The notes under the pieces were generated by a model. That model was given only the letters and a program-made list of their open reading frames with translations. It was not told the origin of the DNA and made no database searches. Shown one piece after another: positions 22,524-33,112 of a stretch of 64,000 bases of DNA. A program made the position numbers and the translations under genes. Within the stretch, counting starts at the first letter, position 1, and every line of letters starts with the position of its first letter. This stretch comes from Cervus elaphus (Eukaryota; Chordata; Mammalia; Artiodactyla; Cervidae): positions 63,750,052 through 63,814,051 of the forward strand of contig NC_057815.1 of NCBI RefSeq assembly GCF_910594005.1. The letters run 5' to 3'.

Positions 22524-23468
22524 ATGTCCTCTTGCAACAACTCCATAGCTCAGCCCTTGATATTTGTCCTGGCTGGAATTCCTGGCCTGGAATCTTCCCA
22601 TGGCTGGTTCTCTGTGCCTTTCTTCTTGGTATTTGTTGTTGCTGTCATTGGCAACGCCACCATTTTATGTATCATCAGGGTGGAGAAGAGTCTTCACGAG
22701 CCCATGTTTCTCCTCTTGGCCATGCTGTCAGTTGTTGACCTGTCTCTTGTCAGTGTCACTGTGCCCCGCATGCTGGGTATCTTCTGGATGAATGCCAAGG
22801 AAATCAGCTTTAATGCCTGCCTCACACAGATGTTTTTCATTCCATCGTTTTATGTCATGGAGTCTGGGGTCCTTCTGGCTATGGCTTTTGACAGATTTGT
22901 GGCTATCTGGCACCCTCTGAGATATACAACTGTCCTTAGTAACAACCTGCTTGTGAAGATGGCACTGGCTGTCCTGGCAAGGGCAGTGGCAGTGCTGACC
23001 CCAGCACCCATCCTGGTGAAAAGAATGGAAAGCTTCCAAACTCACATCATTGCATACTCATACTGCGCCTACATGGCTGTGGTGCAAATAGCCTGCGGAG
23101 ACGTCTCTGATCACATTGTCTATGGCCTCATGGTTATTGTAGCATCTGTGGGATTTGATCTGTTTTTTATCATTCTGTCATATGGGCTGATCCTTCATGC
23201 TGTATTTCGAATACCCTCTTGGGAGGCACGGGGCAAAGCTTTCAGCACATGTGGCTCTCATCTTTGTGTCATTGCTCTCTTTTATTCCCCTGTTATCTTT
23301 TCTGTCTTGGCTCAGATTTTAGGCTATCGTATGGCTCCCCACCTACAGATTATCATTGACAATCTCTACTTCTTGGTGCCTCCCATGATCAACCCTTTGA
23401 TTTATGGGGCTCGGACCAAGCAAATGCGGGAGTGGGTGCTACGAATCTTCCATTGTCAAGGAGATTGA
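22524..23468 (+). CDS. Class I olfactory receptor, divergent OR52-family-like
   Basis: A 314-residue seven-helix receptor, collinear without indels with the trio. Seen: N6-S glycosylation site (N-N-S at 5-7), GIPGLE at 18-23, GN at 43-44, LHEPM at 57-61, C99, DRF at 123-125 instead of DRY, SY at 219-220, KAFSTCGSH at 238-246, and PPMINPLIYG at 286-295. Several normally conserved positions are changed: W129 instead of Cys after VAI, P107 where the class I His of TM3 sits, CAYM instead of CEHM at 181-184, F171 instead of an EC2 Cys while C191 remains, and QILG instead of HRFG at 264-267, which removes the TM6 Arg. The ORF is nevertheless fully open. It is either a receptor with altered ligand chemistry or an early, still open, relaxed copy. 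The start is the first ATG after the predicted acceptor. Confidence 0.92.
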   Translation: MSSCNNSIAQPLIFVLAGIPGLESSHGWFSVPFFLVFVVAVIGNATILCIIRVEKSLHEPMFLLLAMLSVVDLSLVSVTVPRMLGIFWMNAKEISFNACLTQMFFIPSFYVMESGVLLAMAFDRFVAIWHPLRYTTVLSNNLLVKMALAVLARAVAVLTPAPILVKRMESFQTHIIAYSYCAYMAVVQIACGDVSDHIVYGLMVIVASVGFDLFFIILSYGLILHAVFRIPSWEARGKAFSTCGSHLCVIALFYSPVIFSVLAQILGYRMAPHLQIIIDNLYFLVPPMINPLIYGARTKQMREWVLRIFHCQGD

Positions 23469-24068
23469 TGTTGGTACCTATGGAGCTGGAAATCATGTTA
23501 GGTTGTAGGTAGAGATAATTCTTGTCATAATTGGGCTTAGTGAGGAAAGGTATAAACCAAGGCAAGAGAAGGATTGGTCAATGTGGGAATGTAGCAGGGG
23601 CATGTCCTTTCCATCAAGATATAGTTGTTATGAAACCATGGCAAGCAATCCTCCCTAAATGCTTATGTGTAATAAAACAGGAGAACATTTTGTAATTAAT
23701 TTTATTGTTTATCGACTTCTATCACATAACATAAATTGGAATTATTTTTTTCAAATGAGGTAAAATGAATTTAGGCATGTATCTTAAGACCTGTGGATAA
23801 AAACAATTATCCAAAGTTTTTGTTGATATAATGATTTTTCTTCTGCATTTATGTTTCAGATATTTCACCAACAGAATTATATATCACTGAAAGTAATCCT
23901 AATTGAAATGAATATGTATAAGTATCCAAGACCATATCAATAAATACTGAGCTCCTTTTTTTGTCTGAAGGGTGTTAATAGAGAAGTGTCATCCTTAGAA
24001 AGTTACTCAGTGTCAGAACATAGAACCAATATACAGTAGATTGGACTTGATAGGTAAGACTTTACAAA
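23469..24068. other. 3' flank, nothing recognised
   Basis: AATAAA hexamers occur, for example at about 23672 and 23940, and could serve as polyadenylation signals. No coding frame. Confidence 0.45.
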
Positions 24069-24088
24069 TGAAAAAAAAAAAAAAAAAA
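24069..24088. repeat. Poly-A run
   Basis: About 18 consecutive A at 24070-24088, directly before L1-derived sequence. It may be the tail of a retroinsertion. Confidence 0.8.
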
Positions 24089-24094
24089 GACAGC

Positions 24095-24350
24095 CTTAGT
24101 TTTTTTAGTAACCTCCATTTCCATACTGTTTTTCATAGTGTTCCACCAATTTACATTCCTATCAGCAGTGTATGAGGGTTATCTTTTCTTCAAATCCTCA
24201 CCAATACTTACTATCTCTTGCCTTTTTGATAATAGACATTCTGATTGGTATGAGGTAGTGTCTCATTATGGTTTTGACTCATCTTCCCCATAGAATTAGT
24301 GATGTTGAACATCTTTTCATGTGCCTGTTGGCCATCTGCCATGTGGTCCA
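24095..24350 (-). mobile_element. L1 ORF2 3' region fragment
   Basis: The order CATACTGTTTTTCATAGTG, CCTATCAGCAGTGTATGAG, TGGTATGAGGTAGTGTCTC, TTTTCATGTGCCTGTTGGCC is antisense to the L1 ORF2 C-terminal region. Confidence 0.8.
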
Positions 24351-24354
24351 GCCA

Positions 24355-24905
24355 TTCTGGGTATTTATCAAATAAATATGAAAATGCTAATTAAAAGCTG
24401 CATATGCATCCCATGTTCATCACAGCATTGTTTACAATAACCAAGACATGGAAGCACCCTAAGTGTCTATCAGCATATGAATGGATAAAGATATGGTGTG
24501 TATATATATATATACATATATATATACATACATATGTACACACACCTAAAATCAAACACTTTTTGGTTAAAAAAAAAGGGTGAAATCTTTTTATTTGTGA
24601 CAACATGGATGGATCTTGAAGGTATTATGCTCAGTGAAATAAGGCAAAGAAAAAAAGAAAAATACCATATTGTTTCATTCATATGAGGAATGTAGATGAA
24701 TAAATGAGTAAATAAAATGAAAACAAAAACAGAAATACAGAGAACAGAGTAGTGGTTACCAGAAGGAAGAAGGGTGGGTGAAGGGTGAAATGGGCAAAGG
24801 TCAACTGTATGATGATGGGCAAAAAATAAGTATTTAGTGGTGAGCACACTGTAGTGTATACAGAACATGAAATAAAATATTGTACATGCACATCTTATAT
24901 AGTGT
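24355..24905 (+). mobile_element. L1 ORF2 end and 3' UTR
   Basis: ATTGTTTACAATAACCAAGAC and GAAGCACCCTAAGTGTC are L1 ORF2 C-terminal sequence. TGCTCAGTGAAATAAGGCAAAG and GGGCAAAGGTCAACTGTATG are its 3' UTR. A TA/CA microsatellite (24497-24545) interrupts it. It lies in opposite orientation to the preceding fragment, so an inversion or a twin-priming insertion is possible. Confidence 0.75.
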
Positions 24906-25374
24906 TATAAACCAATTTTTAAACGACTCAAAGAAGCTATTTTTTTCTCTAACTTCACTTTTTTCCTTCCACCTGTCCAACCTCACAGGTTTTCACAAAC
25001 CAGAACACCCAGATCTGTGTCTTAAACCCTGAGTTATAGCTGTGTTCCAGAAAACATTGCAACAATGCTGTGAATCACTCTTCTCTTCATATGCACCTTA
25101 AATGTAAATCTTTCCAAAATATTTCCTTATCTCCTTGCCAGCTAGATTGTTCCTCTGTAGTCTTCACTTTTGTTCTTTTGACCTGAGTTAAATTAAATGC
25201 AAAACCTTTGAATTACTTATTTCCTACCTTTTATCCAACCAGTGACCAATATTTCTTTGCACATCTCCTTTGTCTTTTTTCTATCTTATATTTTCATTAC
25301 TTTCAATCTCTGTGCTACAAAATTCTAACTGACCTGCCTATATTCAATTTCTCTCATATTCAAAATTTTCATTA

Positions 25375-25720
25375 ACTCTTCACCCACCTGGAGTCATCTT
25401 TTTCAAACAGATGTCTCATTTTGTCCAGTTAAAATCTTCAACAGCCTGTTCCTTAAGATAATGGCTTAACTCCACAGCATGGCATTCAAGTTATACATTA
25501 CTTGACTTCAAACGGCCATGCCAGGTGTTATACTTTCACTAAATCACTGAATAGGCATCAGTCTAGCCAAACCTGACAGCTTTATTTGTAAAGAAATAAC
25601 ACATTTACTGCTGTTTTAGCTCATTCTCTGGCTACTTAGGAAGCATTTTCCTTGGTCTTAGTCAAAATTCTTCCCACCTCAAGAGACTTTCTTCAGTTTG
25701 TTTTCCTTAATGCTTATCTT
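25375..25720 (+). mobile_element. L2-type LINE fragment
   Basis: The order GTCCAGTTAAAATCTTCAAC, GGCTTAACTCCACAGCATGG, GCATTCAAGTTATACATTAC follows the L2 'cttcagtggctcc...cctggcattcaaggc' layout, strongly decayed. Confidence 0.5.
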
Positions 25721-25824
25721 CAAACAATACATGCCAGTCTGTACTGCCAGTTTCTTTGGCATTCAGTCATCTTTGATCTGTTCTATAGTTCAGTTTTAGT
25801 CTGCACTCTTTACCTTTATTTTTA

Positions 25825-25960
25825 ATTAATTTATTTAATTGAAGGATAGTTGCTTTACAATATTATGATGGCTTTTGCCATATGTCAACATGAATCAGCC
25901 ACAGGTATACATATGTCCCTCCCGTCCTGAACTCACCTGCCTGCCCACCCTATCCCTCTT
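25825..25960 (-). mobile_element. L1 3' UTR fragment
   Basis: AATTGAAGGATAGTTGCTTTAC and CCATATGTCAACATGAATCAGC are antisense to the artiodactyl L1 3' UTR. Confidence 0.7.
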
Positions 25961-25964
25961 ACAT

Positions 25965-27370
25965 TGACATTTCTTGAAGGGCAATGGCATGCCCAGAAGT
26001 TGAAATTTTCACCTCATGCAAACCAGTTATAAACCCTTGTCTTAGTTTTTTTAAAAAATATTATTAAACACCAACTCATAAACCAAGGGACCTATACATG
26101 CAAATTATACCCATCTTCATACCTCTAATGTTTATAGTATAGACACCCTCAAATCTGTTTAGAACAAATATCACACAGATGATATTTACTCACATAAATA
26201 TGTACAAATAGACATGCTATTTCCTTCATAAACAGCCTTGCGATCATCTTATTTGTCTATAAACTCCTTTTTTTCTGGAATATGATAACATATGCATATT
26301 TGTATTCATCATACACCTCACTTGAGATATGCATACATTCACAGAAACTTCTGTATGCACATATATCTGATGTACACACCAATTACATCATCAGTAGATA
26401 TGCAAAAACCACTATTAACACCCTATCAAAGGTTCTATGTTATGGTCCCAAACATTTTTAGCGTTGTCTCCAATAATTATTTTCAGTGCTTCCCACATTA
26501 ATCTCATACATGTAGTCTACTGTCAGTTTTTTGAATTTTTTTTTTCTATAGAGATTCCAAGATAGTCAATACACCATCACTTATGTATACAGGAATTTAT
26601 AGGAATTGATGAGAAAGCCAGGACACACCAACACATCTGTTCCTTTCCAAGACAACACACCTTATTCTGCACAGTTTTCTCCCCTCGTAATTTAAGAGGT
26701 TAGGTTCTCATCTGGCCCATACTCCACTGTGAAAAAACTCTCAATCCATTCCAGGTAGTATACCAGAAAAAAAAGTGGATTGGGAATAGGTATGGAATGG
26801 TAAGTTACATAGAAGAAAGAAGCACTTTTCTCTAATTAATTACCCCCCAAACCATTCATTTATCAGTTCATATTCTCATCTACAAAAAATAATTATAACC
26901 ATTGTCAGCATCTGCCAATAATAACATTTTGTAGAATGTGATATCTTTCCACTATATATATAATGACAGACAGTGTCTTTAGAATTAATAAAAATAAATT
27001 AATTGCTGGCAATCATTTCTGATGCTTTTGACTCAACCCAGCTAGTGGTAATATTTAAAGTTTCTGTGTTTTTCTTATATGGAGAGTGGGAGATTGTTAA
27101 ATAAATATCCCATGTTTCTGATCCCCCATTGGAACAATTTGTAGGTGTGTTTCTTACATTTTTCCAGTACCGCTAGCAGGAAAAAGCTCTGGTAATCCAC
27201 AGCAGTAATCTGCTCAGTCATGATTACTTTGTTAGCTTCTCTTCACTGTCTTACTTGCTTCCTCTCTCACAAGATTTTTCATGTATCAATCCCCAGTTAT
27301 ACCACATACACTAAAATTCTTGCTTTGGTTTGCTTTTGGGAGAACTCTTGATAGGGCCATTCTAATGTCA
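25965..27370. other. Intergenic DNA, nothing recognised
   Basis: No gene. A 69-codon frame at 26292-26501 is rich in His, Tyr and Ile and looks like AT-rich chance sequence. Confidence 0.5.
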
Positions 27371-27374
27371 CACT

Positions 27375-27648
27375 TGGGAGAAGGCAATGGCACCCCACTC
27401 CAGTACTCTTGCCTGGAAAATCCTATGGACAGAGGAGCCTGGTAGGCTGTAGTCCATGGGGTCGCTAAGAGTTGGACACAACTGAGCAACTTCACTTTCA
27501 TTTTTCACTTTCATGCATTGGAGAAGGAAATGGCAACCCACGCCAATATTCTTGCCTAGAGAATCCCAGGGACGGGGGAGCCTGGTGGGCTGCTGTCTAT
27601 GGGGTCGCACAGAGTCGGACACGACTGAAGTGACTTAGCAGCAGCAAT
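27375..27648 (+). mobile_element. Bov-A2 SINE (dimer)
   Basis: Two BovA units in tandem. Each runs from a GAGAAGG-AATGGCA-CCCAC block through 'TTCTTGCCT' to 'CGACTGAAG' or 'CAACTGAGC'. The units are joined by the CTTTCATTTTTCACTTTCATG linker. The tail is GACTTAGCAGCAGCA. This dimer marks the window as ruminant. Confidence 0.95.
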
Positions 27649-27741
27649 GTCATACTTACCTGTTTATTGTTTGAGACCATCATGAGGTAAAACTTTGATC
27701 TTTTATTCCTTCTCTAAGAAATAGTATAGGTCATTACCTTG

Positions 27742-28530
27742 ATCAATATCAATAACCTCAGATATGCAGATGACACCACCCTTATGGCAGAAAGTGAAAA
27801 AGAACTAAAGAACCTCTTGATGAAAGTGAAAGAGGAGAGTAAAAAAGTTGGCTTAAAACTCAGCATTCAGAAAACTAAGATCATGGCATCTGGTCCCATC
27901 ACTTCATGGCAAATAGATGGGGAAACAGTGGCTGGCTTTATCTTTTTGGGCTCCAAAATCACTGCAGATGGTGACTGCAGCCATGAAATTAAAAGACGCT
28001 TGTTCCTTGGAAGAAAAGTTATGACCAACCTAGACAACATATTAAAAAATAGAGACATTACTTTGCTGACAAAGGTCCACCTAGTCAAATCTATGGTTTT
28101 TCCAGTAGTTATGTATGGATATGAGAGTTGGGCTATAAAGAAAGCTGAGCGCCAAAGTATTGATGCTTTTGAACTGTGGTGTTGGAGAAGACTCTTAAGA
28201 TTCCTTGGTCTGCAAAGACATCCAACCAGTCCATCATAAAGGAAATCAGTCCTGAATATTTATTGGAAGGAATGATGCTGAAGCTGAAACTCCAACACTT
28301 TAGCCACCTGATGTGAAGAACTGACTCATTTGAAAAGACCCTGATGGTGGGAAAGATTGTAGGTGGGAGGAGAAGGGGATGACAGAGGATGAGATGGCCA
28401 GATGGCATCACTGACTCAATGGACATGAGTTTGAGTAAACTCCAGAAGTTGTTGATGGACAGGGAGGCCTGGTGTGCTGCAGTCCATGGGGTCGCAAAGA
28501 GTCAGACATGACTGAGTGACTGAACTGAGC
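27742..28530 (+). mobile_element. BovB LINE (RTE clade), 3' part
   Basis: The 5' truncation lies in the reverse transcriptase region. The frame 27739-28239 is open for 166 codons and starts at the RT catalytic block with NLRYADDTTLM (YADD at 27763-27774). It continues through IQKTKIMASGP and SWQIDGETV and stops after RLLRFLGLQRHP. The 3' remainder (CATTTGAAAAGACCCTGATG, GGGGTCGCAAAGAGTCAGAC) is present in other frames. Not a host gene. Confidence 0.95.
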
Positions 28531-28534
28531 TGAA

Positions 28535-29080
28535 CTTACCTTGAACATCAAGGGGAAGGAGACAAACAGCTGTGGTCAATGACAAACCTGAGCTAAGACT
28601 TATTGTTGTTCGTGTGGTGGCATATATGCTCTCAAGCTGTAGACACTGGACAGTAAGATATGATGTGAAAGTGAGACTAAGGGAGAGATGGCTCAACATC
28701 AGAGTATTAGGGTTTTTTTTATAATTTTTTTGAGTTGTATGGATAAAAAGAGTGGGGTAAAAAGAAACGGTTCCATGTGCATCATCAGAGAACTAGCTCA
28801 AATTAATGGACAGCATCTCAAAATTTGTCAGGGTCTCCTAATGACCTTTTGGAAAAAAATAAGTTCATAGTGAGTTGCAGCAATACAGACAGAAAATGAA
28901 CTCCTTCTAAAGCCATCACAAGCAATGCTAGTCAATGGGAACTTTGAAAAGCTGAATTGTTCACCTACCCAATAAAAAGGTCTGTGTTTGGGCTGTTAAA
29001 AGCGGTCAAGTATCCTATTACTTGGATGTTAATACATAACTAAATAATGCAGAGTGATTTGTATAATTTTGATCACTGAT
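28535..29080. other. Intergenic DNA, nothing recognised
   Basis: No coding region or recognisable repeat. Confidence 0.5.
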
Positions 29081-29081
29081 G

Positions 29082-29205
29082 AGGGGCTTCCCTAGTAGCG
29101 CAGCTGGTGAAGAATCCACCTGGGTTTGATCCCTGGGTTGGGAAGATCCCCTGGAGAAGGGAATGGCTACCCACTTCAATATTCTGGCCTGAAGAACTGG
29201 TGAAG
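29082..29205 (+). mobile_element. Bov-tA SINE fragment
   Basis: GGGGCTTCCCTAGTAGCGCAG, GGGTTGGGAAGATCCCCTGG, TACCCACTTCAATATTCTGG; both an internal piece and the 3' half are missing. Confidence 0.88.
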
Positions 29206-29344
29206 GCATATTTGATTCTGCTTTTCACGAATCAAATGCTCAAGGAAGTTAGATTCACACATATCTGCACATATTCCTCCATAACTACTAAGTAATAGTG
29301 TTTTAAAAACTAAGTTATGTGTAACACAATTTCATCATTTTAAA

Positions 29345-29402
29345 AACCCACTGAAATGTTGTGAAGTAATTAGCCTCCAACTAATAAAAAAAAAAAAAAA
29401 AA
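29345..29402 (+). mobile_element. L1 3' end with poly-A
   Basis: GTAATTAGCCTCCAACTAAT followed by a long A-run. The same motif occurs in antisense at about 32110-32150. Confidence 0.65.
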
Positions 29403-29515
29403 AGAGGCAGGTCAGGTGGTCTGGTATTCCCATCTCTTTCAGAATTTTCCACAGTTTATTGTGATCCACACAGTCAAAGGCTTTGGCATAGTCAATAAAG
29501 CAGAAAAAAAAATAA
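29403..29515 (-). mobile_element. BovB fragment, reverse transcriptase motif region
   Basis: On the minus strand it translates as FCFIDYAKAFDCVDHNKLWK followed by ILKEMGIPDHLTC, which is the first catalytic Asp block of the BovB RT. It is only about 110 bases long. Confidence 0.9.
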
Positions 29516-29519
29516 TAAA

Positions 29520-30062
29520 TAAATGAAACATTATTCAAATCTCACATTTGCCATGACTTTCTATATGAGATCTTCTCTGATTCTCTAAAAAAATCTAAAG
29601 TGGTTACTTCTCATGTGTGAACCAAAATCTTTTGTTCTTAACATAGCTTAAGTAAAATTAAATTAGATTTAATCTTTTTAAATAATGGATATATCTTTGT
29701 CAATCTTGCACATCCAAAAGATAAACTGCCTGTTGATATTACAGGAAGATATAAGGAATCTTGTGTCTTATTTCCTTGTAAACAAGAAAAGAAAGGGGAA
29801 AAAAGAGAAAAGAATGATGGAAGGAAGGCAAAAAGATGAAGAAAATAAGGGACAGATGAAAGGATGATGAGAAGTTATGAGATACATATATTTTTTTCAC
29901 CTAAGTTTATCTCATATTCTGATTGTTTCTGTTTTGGGAATATATATTCTTTAGTGGAGATCATTATGATGTAAAAATCTCATCAAAATAGACATTGTAC
30001 AAGAAGTTTTCATCTTAAACCTAAAAATATATTTTTTCCTGTATAATATTATTTTTGGATTA
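29520..30062. other. Intergenic DNA with purine-rich tract
   Basis: A purine-rich stretch at about 29785-29860 makes a Lys-rich chance frame. The rest is the 3' flank of the minus-strand OR. Confidence 0.5.
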
Positions 30063-31010
30063 CTACTGGGAGTCATGCTTCAGAATACAAATCTGAGCAA
30101 CTTGGTTGCGGATCTCCGTGGTCTTCACACCATAGACAATGGGGTTAAGGGCAGGGGGAACAAGCAGATAGATGGTAGATAAGAATATATGCGTATAGGG
30201 TGATACATGTCCAAAACGGTGGCTGAAGAAGGAAAAAAAAGCAAGGATATAAAACTCTAGGAAGATGACAATGTGGGAAGTGCAGGTATTGAATGCTTTG
30301 AGTCGTGCCTCCTTCTGAGGAAGGTGAGAAACAGCTCGAAAAATAAAAATGTAGGAAATGAAGACAAAAATCAGGTCAAAACCCAGAATCGCAAAGGCCA
30401 CAAAAAGCCCATATGATTTGTTAATGTGGACATCTTCTGCAGCCAACTTGACCACAGCCATGTGCTCACAGTAGGAATGGGCAATAACCACTGATTGGAA
30501 AATTTGCAGTCGTTTTAGTAGAATGGGTAAAATCCCAACAAGCACCGTTGTCCGAATTGCTACCATCAGTACCATCTTGGCTAGAAAGAGAGGTGTGAGG
30601 ATGGATGCATGCCTCAAAGGATCACAGATGGCAATATAGCGGTCAAAGGCCATGGCTAACAGTATGCCAGATTCCATGCCCTGCAAAGCGTGGATGAAGA
30701 AGAGTTGGGTGAGGCAAGCATCAAAAGCCATGGAATAGGAGCCAAACCAGAAGATAGCCAACATCTTGGGAGCAATGGCTACACAGAGTCCTAGGTCAGT
30801 GGCTGCCAACACTGCCAAGAAGATGTACATGGGTTGGTGAAGACTGCGTTCTGTTGCAATAATGATTATTAAAATGACATTCCCCAGCAGAGCCACCAGG
30901 CACAAACTAAAGAAGGGAAATCCAATCCAAAACTGCACATGCTCTAGTCCAGGGATCCCAATCAGGATCACTGTCTTCGGGTTCAGATATGACATGTTAG
31001 TAGATCCCAT
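30063..31010 (-). CDS. Class I olfactory receptor, OR52-family-like (minus-strand pair, member 1)
   Basis: An odorant GPCR of 315 residues. Motifs: N5-M-S glycosylation site, GIPGLE at 18-23, GN at 43-44, LHQPM at 57-61, C99, H107, MAFDRYIAIC at 120-129, SYCEHMAVVKL at 179-189, SY at 219-220, KAFNTCTSH at 238-246, HRFG at 264-267 and ALNPIVYG at 287-294. EC2 lacks Cys at both 171 (Phe) and 191 (Ala), so only the TM3-EC2 disulfide remains. The pocket residues H107, H183 and R265 typical of class I receptors are kept. The frame is open upstream to 31037, but the ATG at 31010 matches the start and the 315-codon length of the paralog at 41700. Best guess is near the OR52A/OR52Z group; unverified. 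Confidence 0.93.
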   Translation of the reverse strand: MGSTNMSYLNPKTVILIGIPGLEHVQFWIGFPFFSLCLVALLGNVILIIIIATERSLHQPMYIFLAVLAATDLGLCVAIAPKMLAIFWFGSYSMAFDACLTQLFFIHALQGMESGILLAMAFDRYIAICDPLRHASILTPLFLAKMVLMVAIRTTVLVGILPILLKRLQIFQSVVIAHSYCEHMAVVKLAAEDVHINKSYGLFVAFAILGFDLIFVFISYIFIFRAVSHLPQKEARLKAFNTCTSHIVIFLEFYILAFFSFFSHRFGHVSPYTHIFLSTIYLLVPPALNPIVYGVKTTEIRNQVAQICILKHDSQ

Positions 31011-32090
31011 AAGGCTCATGAATCCTTTCCTCACCACTGATCCTGATACCTCTTCACAGACAAATTATGGATGGGAAGGAAGAGGAAATTCTCTTTGTCA
31101 TTCCTTGTAGATCATGAAAAAAATGGATGGAAATATGGCCACATGACATTAAATTTTTGGAAATCAGTTTAAATCAGCATGATAATAGAATTCTTGAATA
31201 GCTTTTACAAATGCCAGTATGGATATTTATGAAAAAGGAAGATGAGTCCAGTGTTTCTCATCTAGAAATTGTAGAAATCAAAATTATGATTCTAAGGGCA
31301 TTGACCTTACTAGTTTTTGAAGTGGTCTCAGATGCACAGATGACAACATTAATTTTTTTTGTCCATATCTGCTTCTAAACTTCAGACACATTTCAAATTA
31401 GGTGAAATTCCTCTGTAACAATTGAAGTCATAGACTAACTCCTCAAACTAATAGCCCCATCTACTTTGTTTGAAACAGAATCTCCAGAAAGTGGCAGCTT
31501 TTCCCAGTTTTCACATTTACTCTGGTTTAGGAAGTAAAATACCTACTCACAAACCTTAGAATTGACTCTCAGGTGAGACAGTGAGGAGGTTTGTTCTCTC
31601 CAGAAAAAAAAAAAATGGTTGGCCCATGTGCAGGTTCTTATCCAGGTTTTGGAATTTATATGGAAGTGATGTCCTTTTATCAGTAGTGGAGGAAAACTTG
31701 AGTTACTGAAAAAATTCTGGCCCCTTAGCTTCAAAATGGTGTGTAAGCAGAATGGGGTAGAAGGTGATGTAAATCCTTACAGATCTTAAAGAAAACAAAG
31801 TTGAGATGATCAATGGAAAGTCAATTGAATAAAAGGCACCATAAATTAGGATATGATGGTAACATATAAAAACTGACCTATTGGGTAACCCCTGTAGCTT
31901 AAATATTTTGACCATGATAATATCTGTTTCAGATACAAAAGGACAGAGTTGCTTGTGGGCCACTCTACTGTTTATAATGGAGTTTAGCCTAACCTAGATG
32001 TTTTCTGTCATTTTAGTATTTTCTGTTGGCAATGAAAACCATTTCTGATACTTTTGATCAAATTATCTTGCTTCACACCAAACCCAAACT
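31011..32090. other. 5' flank of the minus-strand OR; nothing else recognised
   Basis: A short leader block at about 31028-31050 (TCACCACTGATCCTGATA on the plus strand) is shared with the gene at 41700-42647 at the same distance from the ATG. A 13-A run is at 31602-31614. No other gene is seen. Confidence 0.5.
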
Positions 32091-32092
32091 TT

Positions 32093-32160
32093 TGCTTTTT
32101 TTTTTTCATTTATTTTTATTAGTTGGAGGCTAATTACTATACAATAATTTCCCTCTTCTC
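32093..32160 (-). mobile_element. L1 3' end, antisense
   Basis: A T-run followed by TTTATTAGTTGGAGGCTAAT is the reverse complement of the motif at 29345-29402. Confidence 0.6.
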
Positions 32161-32500
32161 TTTCTCTAGAAATCTACTCAAAAAACTTAAGGTGACTTTA
32201 TATACTCTTTTTTCTTTTTCATTAATTATTATACAAACAAAATCATCCACAAGTTTTATTCTGTGTGTGATTTTTGTTATAGGTAAATACATTGAATAGA
32301 GAATACCACTCTGAATAGAATTTTATGTATTTTTATTTGATAGGAAACTAGAGGGATTACTGCTGTAATATACAGTAAATATACAAACATATTTATTTAT
32401 ACTTTAAATATAAATATAAAAATGTAATGTAGTTTTCTATATATTATATACATACACTTTTATGTTTATGCATATTATGTTTTGGCATCTTAAAAAAAAA
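32161..32500. other. AT-rich intergenic DNA
   Basis: Nothing recognised. Confidence 0.5.
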
Positions 32501-32504
32501 CCTT

Positions 32505-32965
32505 TCTGGTTGGGGAGAGGCTCTCTCTGTCTGTCTGGGTGATAGCAAAATGCCTAGCCAGCAGCAAATCTTTGGCCTGCAAACTAACTAATCCATATTT
32601 CCTTTATCTGGCCCACAAACTCCAGGAGGCAGTATTTTTCTGCATTGAACATCCAGGGGCAACAGAGATCATCTCTATATTCAAAACCCACAAAAATTTT
32701 TCAAAGCAGCGAATCCTAACCTGTTCACCCTTCCCTGTCATGACTTTCCTATGGAAATACCAATTAAGGCCTTGTTCTAAGCACCCAAGTTCTTCCCTGC
32801 CCCCCACTTCCTCCGCCTGTTTTTTGCCTCCCACTTACCCTGATTACTCTCCATTTGGCTCTGCAAGACCTGCTATGCCTCTTGTCTCTATTAAGACCTA
32901 TTAGTATAATAACTATTGTTTTCCTGAGCCTGTCTCTTTTCTCTTGTGGCCACACCTGGTTGATT
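32505..32965 (+). mobile_element. Candidate solo LTR
   Basis: A CT-rich body is followed by CTGCCCCCCACTTCCTCC, GACCTATTAGTATAATAAC and CTGAGCCTGTCTCTTTTCTC, which resembles an LTR U3-R-U5 layout. The 121-codon open frame inside it (32539-32904) is Ser/Pro-rich with no motif, and I do not call it. Uncertain. Confidence 0.4.
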
Positions 32966-33112
32966 ATCTCATAAAAATATAAAATATATTATGTAAAACA
33001 TGGTATAGAAATTTAGAAATATGACATAGTATCTAAAGTGCTGATTCTAACATTTACCTCAAGAGGAATCTTATCTAGTTCCTTCTGTTCCTCAACTATA
33101 AACAGAAATAAT

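Noticed and set aside
31011..31037. 9-residue extension of the minus-strand OR to the ATG at 31037
   Set aside because: The paralog begins at the position equivalent to 31010, giving equal 315-codon length. The extension is not conserved, although it cannot be excluded completely.
32539..32904. A 121-codon open frame on the plus strand
   Set aside because: No domain, odd Ser/Pro composition, and it lies inside an LTR-like segment.
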